A stretch of DNA of 64,000 nt from Hyalangium gracile (lineage in GTDB: Bacteria > Myxococcota > Myxococcia > Myxococcales > Myxococcaceae): NCBI RefSeq assembly GCF_020103725.1, contig NZ_JAHXBG010000018.1, positions 124,001 through 188,000 on the forward strand, given 5' to 3'. The notes beneath the pieces were generated by a model. It was not told where the DNA came from. It searched no databases and saw only the letters and a list, made by a program, of their open reading frames with translations. Positions 18,823 through 26,889 of the stretch are shown piece after piece; the stretch's first letter is position 1, and each line of letters starts with the position of its first letter. The position numbers were made by a program, and so were the translations under genes.

Positions 18823-19694
18823 GGTCCATGTTCAGAGACGAGCAGGCAAAGGCCGTTCTCCTGCAGTGGTTCGACCGCTTCCGGGAGCGAATCCCAGCAC
18901 CGACCGAGAGCCGCAGGGTGCCGACTCGGTGGGGGGACACCCATGTCCTCGTGGGAGGACCGGAAGGGGCTCCGCCGGTGGTCGTGCTCCACGGCGCCCT
19001 GGCCAGCTCGGCGCACGTGCTGAGGGAGCTGGCGCCACTGCTGGAGCGCTTCCGCGTCCATGCGGTCGACATCCTCGGCCAGTCGGTGAAGAGCGCGGAT
19101 GTTCAGCCCTCGGTCTCCAACAACGAGTATGGCGAGTGGCTCGCGGAGGTCCTGGAGGGACTCTCGCTGAGGCGCACGCATGTGGTGGGGGTGAGCATGG
19201 GGGGCTTCGTCGCCATCCGCCTCGCGGCGTTCGCGCCGGAGCGCATCGACCGGCTCGCCCTCCTCGTCCCGGCGGGCGTGGTGAGCGGCTCGGCCTGGGA
19301 AGGGCTCACCAAGGTCGGCCTCCCGATGATGCTCTACCGCATGTCGCCTTCCGCGCGGCGGCTCCAGGCGGTCGTCCGTCACCTCTTCACCACCATGGAT
19401 GACGACTGGGTGCCGTACATGGGCGACGCCCTGCGCTCATACAACATGAACATCCGCGTGCCTGCGCTCGCCAGGCCCGAGGAGCTCGAGGGCTTGAAGG
19501 CGCCCACGCTCGTGTTGGGCGCGGACACCGACGTGAGCTTCCCGGGACAGCGGCTCCTGGCTCGCGCGCCGGAGCTCTTTCCGACGCTCGTGGACCAGGA
19601 ACTCCTCAAGGAGTGCCGTCACTGCCCACCGACGACGGACACCTTCCGGCGCTGGCTGTCGGACCGCCTCAGCGGCTTCCTGCTCGCGAACTGA
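18819..19694 (+). CDS. Alpha/beta hydrolase coupled to the TetR regulator
   Basis: 291 residues. The oxyanion motif VVVLHGALAS, the nucleophile elbow GVSMGG (THVVGVSMGGFVA), the acid Asp in PTLVLGADTDV and a late His in ECRHCPP complete the triad. A helical cap lies between. ATG 18819 follows AGGAGGAGGAAG within the TetR gene. It is cytoplasmic with unknown substrate; co-regulation with TetR suggests hydrolysis of a toxic or signalling ester. Confidence 0.88.
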   Translation: MRSMFRDEQAKAVLLQWFDRFRERIPAPTESRRVPTRWGDTHVLVGGPEGAPPVVVLHGALASSAHVLRELAPLLERFRVHAVDILGQSVKSADVQPSVSNNEYGEWLAEVLEGLSLRRTHVVGVSMGGFVAIRLAAFAPERIDRLALLVPAGVVSGSAWEGLTKVGLPMMLYRMSPSARRLQAVVRHLFTTMDDDWVPYMGDALRSYNMNIRVPALARPEELEGLKAPTLVLGADTDVSFPGQRLLARAPELFPTLVDQELLKECRHCPPTTDTFRRWLSDRLSGFLLAN

Positions 19695-19950
19695 CAGCCA
19701 GCGTCGGTTCCGCTCCCTGGCTCAGGCGGGAGCACCAGCCGTGAACTCCCGCTGTCACCCGTCCTCGCTCCCCGGCGCAGGTGCTCCTTCAGCTCCATGA
19801 AGAGGATGTAGGGCACCACTGTCTGCACCTCGGCTGAGCCCCTCTCCCAGGGGTGTGCCCTTGTAGGCAGCGCCAGAGGCTCGCAATGAATGCGCGGGCA
19901 CCTCCTCCGTCCGAAAGGACAACACGGCAACACGACGGAGGAAGTCGAAC

Positions 19951-20409
19951 ATGGACCTCAAGACCGGCATCTTCTCCCTGGCTGTTGGCACGCTGCTCCT
20001 CGGCTCCGCTGCTCGCGCGGAGGACACCCACCTCGCCACGGCTCCAGAGGTCCAGACCCAGGCTCTCCGCGGTGGCTCCGAGCACACGTACTCCTGGGGC
20101 CAGGAGGGCAGCTCGCAGGCCGCCGTCGCCCCCACCCAGCAGTTCGCGTACAACGGCCAGGACCGGCGCCGGCCGCAGCCTCCGGCTCCCCGGAAGGAGC
20201 AGGGCCGCTACGAGCTCAAGCGCGTGCAGCAGTGGGTCCCCGGGCGCTACGAGCAGGTGTGGGTGAAGAAGGACTGCCGGTTCGTCGCTCCCGGCTACTC
20301 GTGCCCCGGCAACTACGAGAGGCAGTGGGTGCCCGGCCACTACGAGACGGTGGAGCAGTGGGTGTGGGTCCCCGCCCCGCGTCGTGGGCAGGGCCCGCGC
20401 TGGGGCTGA
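19951..20409 (+). CDS. Small secreted protein with W-V-P-G-x-Y-E repeats
   Basis: 152 residues. A Sec signal peptide ends at ARAED (cleavage near residue 23). The mature C-terminal half repeats QQWVPGRYEQVWV and RQWVPGHYETVEQWVWVP, flanking two cysteines (DCRF...YSCP). Such YxxxWVPGxYE repeats occur in envelope or secreted proteins of proteobacteria without known function. ATG 19951 has GGAGG nine bases upstream. The 256-base gap before it (19695-19950) shows nothing else recognisable. Confidence 0.75.
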   Translation: MDLKTGIFSLAVGTLLLGSAARAEDTHLATAPEVQTQALRGGSEHTYSWGQEGSSQAAVAPTQQFAYNGQDRRRPQPPAPRKEQGRYELKRVQQWVPGRYEQVWVKKDCRFVAPGYSCPGNYERQWVPGHYETVEQWVWVPAPRRGQGPRWG

Positions 20410-20464
20410 GAGCAGTTCGTAGTGGACACCAGCCGCAACCTATCTCCAGAGCCAGCCGTGACCC

Positions 20465-20502
20465 GGCGGCGTCAGGGCAGGGTTGGGGGCTCTGACGCCG
20501 CC
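20465..20502. terminator. Hairpin between convergent genes
   Basis: GGCGGCGTCAG (20465-20475) pairs perfectly with CTGACGCCGCC (20492-20502). The T-run is poor (TTCT). Its location between the repeat-protein and pip stop codons supports a shared terminator. Confidence 0.55.
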
Positions 20503-20518
20503 TTCTGGCAGACACCGG

Positions 20519-21478
20519 TCACGAGCGGAATCGGTCCGTGGCCTCCACGAGCGCGGCGGTGGTGCCCGGCTCATAGGCCGAGTGTCCCGCCCCCGCGATG
20601 ATCTTCAGCTCCGCCTCCGGCCAGGCCTTGTGCAGCGCCCAGGCGCTCTCGAAGGGACAGGGGATGTCATAGCGGCCCTGGACGATGACGCCCGGGATGT
20701 GGCGGATGCGCGGCACGTCGTCCAGGAGCTGGGTGTCGCTCCGCAGGAAGGTGCGGTTGACGAAGTAATGGCACTCGATCCGCGCCATGGCGAGCGCGTA
20801 GTCGTCCGAGCCGTAGAGCGCGACGAGGTCCGCGTTGGGGAAGAGGTAGCTGGTGCGGCCCTCCCAGATGCTCCACGCTCGCGCCGCCTCCAGGCGCACC
20901 CGCTCATCCCCACCCATCAGCCTCCGGTGGTAGGCGTGCAGCAGATCCCCTCGCTCATTGGGAGGAATGGGCGCGAGGAACTCCTCCCACGCATCCGGGA
21001 AGAAGAGGTGCGCGCCGTACTGGTAGAACCAGAGCAGCTCCTGCTGGCGCGTCAGGAAGATGCCCCGCAGCACCAGCTCCGTGACGCGCTCCGGGTGCTT
21101 CTGCGCATAGGCGAGCGCGAGCGTGCTGCCCCACGAGCCGCCAAACACCATCCACCGCTCGATGCCCAGGTGGCGGCGCAGCGTCTCCATGTCCTCCACC
21201 AGGTGCCAGGTGGTGTTCTCCTCCACGCTCGCGTGCGGCGTGCTCTTGCCGCAGCCGCGCTGGTCGAACAGGACGATTCGGTACGCGGCCGGGTCGAAGA
21301 AGCGACGCTGCTTCGGATCCGTGCCTCCTCCAGGTCCCCCGTGGACGAAGAGCACCGGCTTGCCCTTCGGGTTGCCGCTCTCCTCGAAGTAGAGCTCGTG
21401 CAGCGCGGACACGCGGAGACGGCCGGTGTTGTAGGGCTCGATGGGGGGATAGAAGGTGCGGAGGGCGGAGGCGGACAT
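20519..21478 (-). CDS. pip: Proline iminopeptidase
   Basis: 319 residues of the S33 family. HGGPGGG is the oxyanion loop, FDQRGCGKSTPH is family-specific, and the nucleophile lies in GGSWGSTLAL. The acid and histidine are in VQGRYDIPCPFESA and GAGHSAYEP. It removes N-terminal proline from peptides in the cytoplasm. The length is typical. It is divergent from the DUF6766 gene. Confidence 0.95.
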   Translation of the reverse strand: MSASALRTFYPPIEPYNTGRLRVSALHELYFEESGNPKGKPVLFVHGGPGGGTDPKQRRFFDPAAYRIVLFDQRGCGKSTPHASVEENTTWHLVEDMETLRRHLGIERWMVFGGSWGSTLALAYAQKHPERVTELVLRGIFLTRQQELLWFYQYGAHLFFPDAWEEFLAPIPPNERGDLLHAYHRRLMGGDERVRLEAARAWSIWEGRTSYLFPNADLVALYGSDDYALAMARIECHYFVNRTFLRSDTQLLDDVPRIRHIPGVIVQGRYDIPCPFESAWALHKAWPEAELKIIAGAGHSAYEPGTTAALVEATDRFRS

Positions 21479-21528
21479 GACAGGCTTCCAGGCAAGCGCA
21501 GGAGGGCTGGCACCCTACCAGAGCGCCC

Positions 21529-22314
21529 ATGGATGCCAGCCTGCACTTCGTCCAGACGTTGGGGACCCTGCTGTCCCTGCTCGTGGGGATGCGCACCTCA
21601 TTGGATATGAGGGCGACCGGAACGAGCCAGAGGCCACAGGGGCAGGGGCGTCTTCGGAAGATCTTCCGGGACAACGGGCTGTCCATCGTCATGTTCGGTC
21701 TGTTCCTGGTGTTCTGGCTGGGACAGAGCCTGACGGGCCTGCATGCCTACAACGCGGAGCAACGCGAGCACGGCCAGTCACCCATCAGCTACGGTGAGTA
21801 TGTCCGCTCCGGCGAGTTCATCGAGTCGACGTTCGAGAACTGGGAGAGCGAGTTCCTCCAGATGGGGGCCTTCGTCGTCTTCTCCGCCTTCCTCTTCCAG
21901 CGAGGCTCCGGCGAGTCGAAGAACCCCTTGGGCGGGAACGAGGTGGACAAGGATCCACGCAAGGAAGCCCGTCCGGACTCTCCCGGTCCCGTTCACCGGG
22001 GAGGACTGGCCCTCAAGCTCTACTCCCACTCGCTCACGTTGGCGCTGTTCGGCCTCTTCCTCTTCTCCTTCGCCCTCCACGCGGTGGGCGGGGTGAAGCT
22101 CTTCAACGAGGAGCAGCTCCAGCACGGACAGCCGACGGTGAGCTTCTGGCAGTACGTGTCGGGCTCCCGGTTCTGGTTCGAGTCCTTCCAGAACTGGCAG
22201 AGCGAGTTCCTGTCCGTCGGGGTGCTCGTCGTCCTGTCCATCGTCCTGCGCCAGAAGGGCTCTCCCGAGTCGAAGCCCGTGCACGCGCCGCACCGGGAGA
22301 CGGAGGAGGCCTGA
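21529..22314 (+). CDS. DUF6766-type membrane protein with internal duplication
   Basis: 261 residues from ATG 21529, but 235 from ATG 21607 may be the real start because the first 26 residues look non-native. Two halves repeat the same plan: a hydrophobic helix with MFGLFLVFWLGQ or LFGLFLFSFAL, a YN/FN.EQ..HG segment, then FENWESEFLQM or FQNWQSEFLSV, a second helix and a polar tail. That gives four membrane segments. The domain usually occurs doubled; function unknown. Confidence 0.75.
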   Translation: MDASLHFVQTLGTLLSLLVGMRTSLDMRATGTSQRPQGQGRLRKIFRDNGLSIVMFGLFLVFWLGQSLTGLHAYNAEQREHGQSPISYGEYVRSGEFIESTFENWESEFLQMGAFVVFSAFLFQRGSGESKNPLGGNEVDKDPRKEARPDSPGPVHRGGLALKLYSHSLTLALFGLFLFSFALHAVGGVKLFNEEQLQHGQPTVSFWQYVSGSRFWFESFQNWQSEFLSVGVLVVLSIVLRQKGSPESKPVHAPHRETEEA

Positions 22315-22337
22315 CGCGCGCGGCCCTCGAACGGAGT

Positions 22338-22367
22338 GGCGCGGTGGGCCCGTGGACCCACCGCGCC
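22338..22367. terminator. Strong hairpin between convergent DUF6766 and thrS genes
   Basis: GGCGCGGTGGG and CCCACCGCGCC form a perfect 11-bp stem with an eight-base loop. No T-run is present on either side, but it lies precisely between two convergent stop codons. Confidence 0.5.
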
Positions 22368-22379
22368 CACCGAGTCATG

Positions 22380-23573
22380 TCAGGGGACGTGGCACACCTC
22401 CACGAGCTCGGCGATCGCCGACTCCAGAGGCACCTGCCGCTGCGCTCCGCCCCGCTCGCGGAGCTGGATCGAGCGCGCCGCCTGCTCACGCGCACCCACC
22501 AGCACGACGAACGGCACTCCCTCCTGGTGCGACTCCAGGATGCGGCGTGACAGCGTCTCGTTCCGCGCGTCCTCGCTCACGCGCAGTCCCGCGGCGCCCA
22601 GGCGTGCCCTGACCTCCGAGGCGTAGGCATGCGCGTCCGGCGATACCGGCAGTACCCGCAGCTGCTCCGGCGCGAGCCAGACGGGCAGCGAGCCCTGGTG
22701 GTGCTCGAGCAGCAGGCCGAGGAAGCGCTCCATGCTGCCGAAGATGGCCCGGTGCAGCATGGCAGGCCGTCTCCGCGCCCCCCCCGAGTCCACGTAGTGG
22801 AGGTCGAAGCGCTCGGGCAGCACGAAGTCGAGCTGGATCGTCCCGCACTGCCACTCGCGGCCGGCCCTGTCCTTCAGGATGAACTCCAGCTTGGGCCCGT
22901 AGAACGCGCCCTGGCCGGGTTGCATCCGGCAGTCGAGGCCCTCGCGTCTGGCCGCCTCGAGCAGCGCGGCCTCCGCGCGATCCCAGACTTCGTCGGCTCC
23001 CGCGCGCTGGGCGGGGCGACTGCTGAAGGCGACCTGGACGTCCTCGAACCCAAAGTCCCGGTAGAAGACGCGCAGCGAGCGACAGAATGCGGCTACCTCG
23101 TCGGCCACCTGCTCCTCCATGCAGAAGATGTGGCCGTCGTCCTGCGTGAACTGTCGCAGGCGGAACAGCCCGTGCAGCGCTCCGGAGGACTCGTTGCGGT
23201 GCACCAGTCCGAACTCCGCCAGCCGCACCGGCAGGGCGCGGAAGGAGGGAGCCATGCGCTGGAAGATCTGGATGTGGCCGGGGCAGCTCACGGGCTTCAC
23301 CGCGAAGAGGCGCTCGCCGTCATCCAGGACGAACATGTCGCCGCGGAAGTTCTGCCAGTGGCCGCTGCTCTCCCAGATGCGCTGGCCGAGGATCTGCGGC
23401 GTCCTCACTTCGCGGTAGCCGCCGGCGCTCAGCTCCCGGCGGACGCGCTCCTCGAGGAGCTGGTACAGGATGAACCCGCGGGGGTGCCAGAACACCATGC
23501 CGGGGGCCTCCTCCTGCAGGTGGAAGAGGTCCAGGCGGTCGCCCAGGGATCGATGATCGTGTTCGCTCAACAT
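22380..23573 (-). CDS. thrS: Compact threonyl-tRNA synthetase lacking TGS and editing domains
   Basis: 397 residues, only the class II catalytic core and the anticodon-binding domain; full ThrRS is about 640. Motif 2 (LVHRNESSGALHGLFRLRQFTQDDGHIFC) and motif 3 (LHRAIFGSMERF) are intact. The three zinc ligands of the active site are present in SCPGH, DDGHIFC and LHRAIF. The N-terminal TGS and N2 editing domains are missing entirely, so mischarged Ser-tRNA-Thr could not be cleared in cis. A housekeeping thrS presumably lies elsewhere. A threonine leader peptide and its promoter lie upstream, suggesting induction when charged tRNA-Thr falls. Confidence 0.93.
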   Translation of the reverse strand: MLSEHDHRSLGDRLDLFHLQEEAPGMVFWHPRGFILYQLLEERVRRELSAGGYREVRTPQILGQRIWESSGHWQNFRGDMFVLDDGERLFAVKPVSCPGHIQIFQRMAPSFRALPVRLAEFGLVHRNESSGALHGLFRLRQFTQDDGHIFCMEEQVADEVAAFCRSLRVFYRDFGFEDVQVAFSSRPAQRAGADEVWDRAEAALLEAARREGLDCRMQPGQGAFYGPKLEFILKDRAGREWQCGTIQLDFVLPERFDLHYVDSGGARRRPAMLHRAIFGSMERFLGLLLEHHQGSLPVWLAPEQLRVLPVSPDAHAYASEVRARLGAAGLRVSEDARNETLSRRILESHQEGVPFVVLVGAREQAARSIQLRERGGAQRQVPLESAIAELVEVCHVP

Positions 23574-23685
23574 TGCCGTTCTCCGTGTCGGTGGGTGAAG
23601 TGCCGGACCGGAGCGGGGTGCTGAAGCGTTGCGCGGAGCGCCCCGTCCGGTGTCCCGGCGGGGCTGCGGTGTCCGCGCGCTCAGC
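23574..23685 (-). promoter_or_regulatory. Putative attenuator between the Thr leader peptide and thrS
   Basis: On the transcribed strand a hairpin pairs GCCCCG with CGGGGC and encloses CCGG/CCGG around GACA (23640-23664). The CCCGCC in its first arm can instead pair with GGCGGG from the end of the leader ORF, giving the mutually exclusive folds expected of attenuation. No U-run follows, so control may work by Rho or by sequestering the thrS start. Confidence 0.5.
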
Positions 23686-23760
23686 TCACGTGCGCACGAC
23701 CGCCGGCCCGCCAGTGCGGGTGGTGGTGGTCGTGGTGGTGGTGAGCTGAACGAACTTCAT
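23686..23760 (-). CDS. Threonine-rich leader peptide of thrS
   Basis: A 24-codon ORF, ATG 23760 to TGA 23686, encodes MKFVQL, then eight Thr codons in a row (seven ACC, one ACG), then RTGGPAVVRT. Ten of 24 residues are Thr. It lies 112 bases before the compact thrS, in the same direction. A ribosome would stall on the Thr run when charged tRNA-Thr is scarce, the classical design of amino-acid attenuators. The predicted transcription start is at or next to its ATG, so it is probably translated leaderless. Confidence 0.82.
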   Translation of the reverse strand: MKFVQLTTTTTTTTRTGGPAVVRT

Positions 23761-23767
23761 GGCGGAC

Positions 23768-23796
23768 AAGATGAAGCGACGGATGCTTCTTGTCAA
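23768..23796 (-). promoter_or_regulatory. Sigma-70-type promoter of the thrS leader
   Basis: A perfect -35 TTGACA (23791-23796) is separated by 17 bases from CATCTT (23768-23773), a weaker -10. Seven bases further lies the leader-peptide ATG. Confidence 0.65.
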
Positions 23797-23823
23797 TCTG
23801 ACCCCTCAGGGCAGGGGGTCAGA
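23797..23823 (-). terminator. Hairpin at the end of the Rsm22-like gene
   Basis: TCTGACCCC pairs with GGGGTCAGA around a nine-base loop. The loop holds the TGA stop of the Rsm22-like gene. It abuts the thrS leader -35 box and probably insulates the two units; no U-run follows. Confidence 0.45.
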
Positions 23824-25017
23824 CCCCTGGGGGGTAGGAGCCGTGGGGCGTGGCTCCTCCTCGGGCGAGGGGGGAGGGACGCCTCGGCCCGCCTGGGCGA
23901 CGATCCTCACCTCCGAGCGGTCGTCCAGCGCGAAGCCGTCACCCTTGGGCTCCGTCTCGGTGACCGCGATGACGTCCCCGCGGTGGAGCTTGAAGAAGCG
24001 CTCGTTCTTCTCCGTGCGGTGCTTGTCCTGCATCGCCAGGCCCACGCGGCCCTCGGGGCCACAGCCGATGTAGCGCTGGCGCCCCTTGCCCTCGAGCGGC
24101 TCGGAGACGATGCGGAAGAGCCGCCCGCGTGGCAGCTCCGGCCAGGCCTCGCCCTTCGGCGCCACCACCAGGTAGCTCATCTTCAGCGATTCCTTGTGCA
24201 GCCCCGCGGCCCGCGCCAGCTCCTCCACCACGCGCGGCATCGGCCACGAGCGCTCCGCGTGGCACCAGTCGCTCTCCTTCAGGAGCGCCGGGCAGTTGCC
24301 TCGGAACATGCACGGCGCGCGGACGCCGTAGCCCTTGCCCACCAGCACGTCGCGGACCTTGAGCAGGGCGCGCGACGTCTCTCGCAGCGCGGGCTCCATC
24401 ACCAGCAGGCTGCCGTTCTTCTTCACCTGCGTCAGGAGCTGCTCCAGCAGCGCGGCCCGTGGCGCCGTGACGCCGTCCCCGGTTCCGTACAGCTCGTTGA
24501 GCACGTGGCCCATGGTGATGAGATCGAACTGGCCCTCGGGGGGCGCTGCCTTGCGCGTCGGATCCCACTCGCGGGTGGCGAGCGCCTCGCCTGCCTCCGC
24601 GGCGAGCGCCCGGGCGAGCGTCAGCGCTGGCTTGCTCCGGTCCGCCGCCGTCACCTCCGCCGCCCCCGCGTCCAGCGCGGCGAAGGCGAGCGGGCCGGGG
24701 CCGCTGCCCAGGTCCAGCACCTGCCGGGGGCGGTTGGGCAGCTCCCCGAGCGCCTGACGCGCCTGGGCATAGGACACCGGCCAGTAGAAGAGCAGGTAGG
24801 CCCCCAGCAGCCGGGGGTCGTCCATGTACTTCGCGCCCGCGAGCTGCCGCTCCCGGGTGAGGCCGTGGGAGAGCTGCTTCACCCCTGCTCCCACTTCCTT
24901 GATTTCCTGGGGCGTCAGCCGGGTCTCCGGCCCGTCTCCCTTGCGGCGGGCCTGTCGCCAGACGGCGATGAGCCGCGGAATCCACCGCTCCAGATCCCTG
25001 CTATAGGCGTCCGCCAT
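23806..25017 (-). CDS. Rsm22-like small-subunit methyltransferase family protein
   Basis: 403 residues. SAM motif I is QVLDLGSGPGPLAFAALDAGA and a later ITMGHVLNELYG is typical of Rsm22/METTL17 proteins. The conserved cysteine region APCMFRGNCPALLKESDWCHAE could bind an Fe-S cluster, as in mitochondrial relatives. The last 40 residues are Pro/Glu-rich. The family associates with the ribosomal small subunit during assembly. ATG 25017 has GGGAG nine bases upstream. It is divergent from the ABC exporter operon. Confidence 0.87.
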   Translation of the reverse strand: MADAYSRDLERWIPRLIAVWRQARRKGDGPETRLTPQEIKEVGAGVKQLSHGLTRERQLAGAKYMDDPRLLGAYLLFYWPVSYAQARQALGELPNRPRQVLDLGSGPGPLAFAALDAGAAEVTAADRSKPALTLARALAAEAGEALATREWDPTRKAAPPEGQFDLITMGHVLNELYGTGDGVTAPRAALLEQLLTQVKKNGSLLVMEPALRETSRALLKVRDVLVGKGYGVRAPCMFRGNCPALLKESDWCHAERSWPMPRVVEELARAAGLHKESLKMSYLVVAPKGEAWPELPRGRLFRIVSEPLEGKGRQRYIGCGPEGRVGLAMQDKHRTEKNERFFKLHRGDVIAVTETEPKGDGFALDDRSEVRIVAQAGRGVPPPSPEEEPRPTAPTPQGSDPLP

Positions 25018-25038
25018 CGACACTGGCTCCCAACGAAG

Positions 25039-25059
25039 GGTCGCCTCCAGGAGGCGACC
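25039..25059. promoter_or_regulatory. Inverted repeat in the Rsm22 / ABC divergent promoter
   Basis: GGTCGCCTC and GAGGCGACC flank CAG. The perfect 9-bp arms lie 20 bases before the ABC ATPase start and 22 before the Rsm22 start. It could be an operator or a 5' leader hairpin. Confidence 0.4.
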
Positions 25060-25078
25060 GCGTTAAACCCTGTGCCAC

Positions 25079-26086
25079 ATGATTTCCGTCCGAGGCCTGC
25101 GCAAGCACTACAAAGTCCACAAGCGCCCGCCCGGCCTCAAGGCCGCCTTCCGTTCGCTCTTCCATCGGAACTACACCACCGTGAAGGCGGTGGACGGCAT
25201 CTCCTTCGAGATCCGGCCCGGCGAGCGGGTGGGCTTCCTGGGGCCCAACGGCGCGGGCAAGACGACGACGCTCAAGGTGCTCTCCGGGCTGCTGCACCCC
25301 TCCGAGGGAGAGGTGACGGTGGACGGCCACGTGCCCCGTCATCGCGAGGACGCCTTCCTCAAGAAGATCATGCTCGTCATGGGGCAGAAGCAGCAGCTCC
25401 TGTGGGACCTACCACCGGCGGAGACGTTCGAACTCAACCGCGCCATCTACGACGTGCCCCGCGAGCAGTTCAAGCAGACATTGGATGAGCTGGTGACGTT
25501 GCTGGAGCTGGAGGAGCTCATCAACAAGCCCACCCGGCAGCTGTCGCTGGGCGAGCGGATGAAGTGCGAGCTGGCGGCGGCGCTCATCCACCGGCCGAAG
25601 CTGCTCTTCATGGACGAGCCCACCATCGGCCTCGACGTGTCGATGCAGGCCACCATGCGCTCCTTCATCAAGGCGTACAACGAGCGGCACGGGGCCACGC
25701 TCATCCTCACCAGCCACTACATGGACGACGTGGCGGCGCTGTGCCCCCGCGTCATCGTCATCGACAAGGGGCTGCTCTCCTACGACGGCGGGCTGGACGC
25801 GCTGGTGCAGCGGGTGCGGCCGGAGAAGCGGGTGGTGTTCCGACTGGAGCAGCCGGTGGAGGCCTCGCGCCTGGAGCCGCTGGGCCGGGTGGTGTCGCAC
25901 GAGCCCACCTCGGCGGTGCTCCAGGTGCCTCCGGAGGCGCTGAGCGCCACCATCAGCCGCGCGCTGGCGAGCCTGCCGGTGACGGACCTGACGGTGGAGA
26001 ACGCGCCGCTCGAGGAGGTGATGAGCGAGCTGTTCTCCGAGAACAAGGCGCGCCGGGTCGCCGCGGCCAGCGAGGTGGGCGCGTGA
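25079..26086 (+). CDS. ABC exporter ATPase subunit
   Basis: 335 residues. Walker A is GPNGAGKTTTLKVL, the signature is LSLGERMKCELAAAL, Walker B is LLFMDEPTIGLD, and the switch His is in LTSHYMDD. The extended N-terminal segment with VHKRPPGLKAAFRSLF before the Walker A and the C-terminal 100-residue domain match the ABC-2 ATPase group related to viologen/daunorubicin exporters. It heads an operon: its stop overlaps the first permease GTG (GTGA). Confidence 0.94.
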   Translation: MISVRGLRKHYKVHKRPPGLKAAFRSLFHRNYTTVKAVDGISFEIRPGERVGFLGPNGAGKTTTLKVLSGLLHPSEGEVTVDGHVPRHREDAFLKKIMLVMGQKQQLLWDLPPAETFELNRAIYDVPREQFKQTLDELVTLLELEELINKPTRQLSLGERMKCELAAALIHRPKLLFMDEPTIGLDVSMQATMRSFIKAYNERHGATLILTSHYMDDVAALCPRVIVIDKGLLSYDGGLDALVQRVRPEKRVVFRLEQPVEASRLEPLGRVVSHEPTSAVLQVPPEALSATISRALASLPVTDLTVENAPLEEVMSELFSENKARRVAAASEVGA

Positions 26087-26886
26087 GCATGCGCACCACC
26101 TTCCGCGCCCTGCCCGCGCTGATGCGCGTGGGGTTCGCCGAGGCGCTCGCCTACCGCGCCGAGCTGCTCGTGTGGGTGCTGTCCACCACCATGCCCTTCA
26201 TCATGATGGCGCTGTGGACGGCGGTGGCTCGGGACGCGCCGGTGGGCACCTACGGGCAGGCGGGCTTCGTCGGCTACTTCCTGGCCACGTTCGTGGTGCG
26301 CCAGCTCACCGGGGCGTGGGCGGCCTGGCAGATCAACTACGAGGTGCGCCAGGGCACGCTGGCCATGCGCCTGCTGCGGCCCATCTCTCCGCTGTGGACG
26401 TATGCGACGGAGAACCTCGGGGCGGTGCCCATGCGCGTCATGGTCGCGGTGCCCGTGGCCGTCATCTCCGTGCTCCTGGTGGGGCCCCAGGCCGTGCCCC
26501 AGCACTGGTGGGGCTGGCCGCTGCTGCTGGTGTCCCTGCTGGGCGGCTGGCTCATCACCTTCCTGGCCAACGTGTGCATCGGGACGATGGCGCTCTACAT
26601 GGAGAGCAGCCAGAAGGTGATGAACGTCTGGCTGGTGCTGTTCTTCGTCTTCTCCGGCTACATGTTCCCGGTGGCCATCACTCCCCCGTGGATGCACTCG
26701 CTCGGCAACTGGCTGCCCTTCCGCTACCAGATCGGCCTGCCGGTGGAGGTGATGACGGGCGTGCACTCGCTGCCCGAGACGCTGAAGCTCATCGGGTGGC
26801 AGTGGCTCTGGGCGCTGGTGCTGGGGGCCTTCTCGCTCGCGCTGTGGCGGCGGGGTCTGCGGCGCTTCGCGGCGTATGGAGGGTAG
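26083..26886 (+). CDS. ABC-2 type permease, first subunit
   Basis: 267 residues from GTG 26083 (ATG 26089 also possible). Six hydrophobic segments are visible, with the ABC-2 family landmarks YEVRQGTLAMRLLRP after helix 2 and a FFVFSGYMFPVAITPPWM segment before the last loop. The GTG overlaps the ATPase stop, so translation is coupled. It pairs with the permease three bases downstream to form a heterodimeric exporter; the substrate is unknown. Confidence 0.9.
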   Translation: MSMRTTFRALPALMRVGFAEALAYRAELLVWVLSTTMPFIMMALWTAVARDAPVGTYGQAGFVGYFLATFVVRQLTGAWAAWQINYEVRQGTLAMRLLRPISPLWTYATENLGAVPMRVMVAVPVAVISVLLVGPQAVPQHWWGWPLLLVSLLGGWLITFLANVCIGTMALYMESSQKVMNVWLVLFFVFSGYMFPVAITPPWMHSLGNWLPFRYQIGLPVEVMTGVHSLPETLKLIGWQWLWALVLGAFSLALWRRGLRRFAAYGG

Positions 26887-26889
26887 GGG

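Noticed and set aside
23574-23685. T-box riboswitch upstream of thrS
   Set aside because: No T-box consensus or specifier-loop layout is seen; the Thr-rich leader ORF explains the region better.
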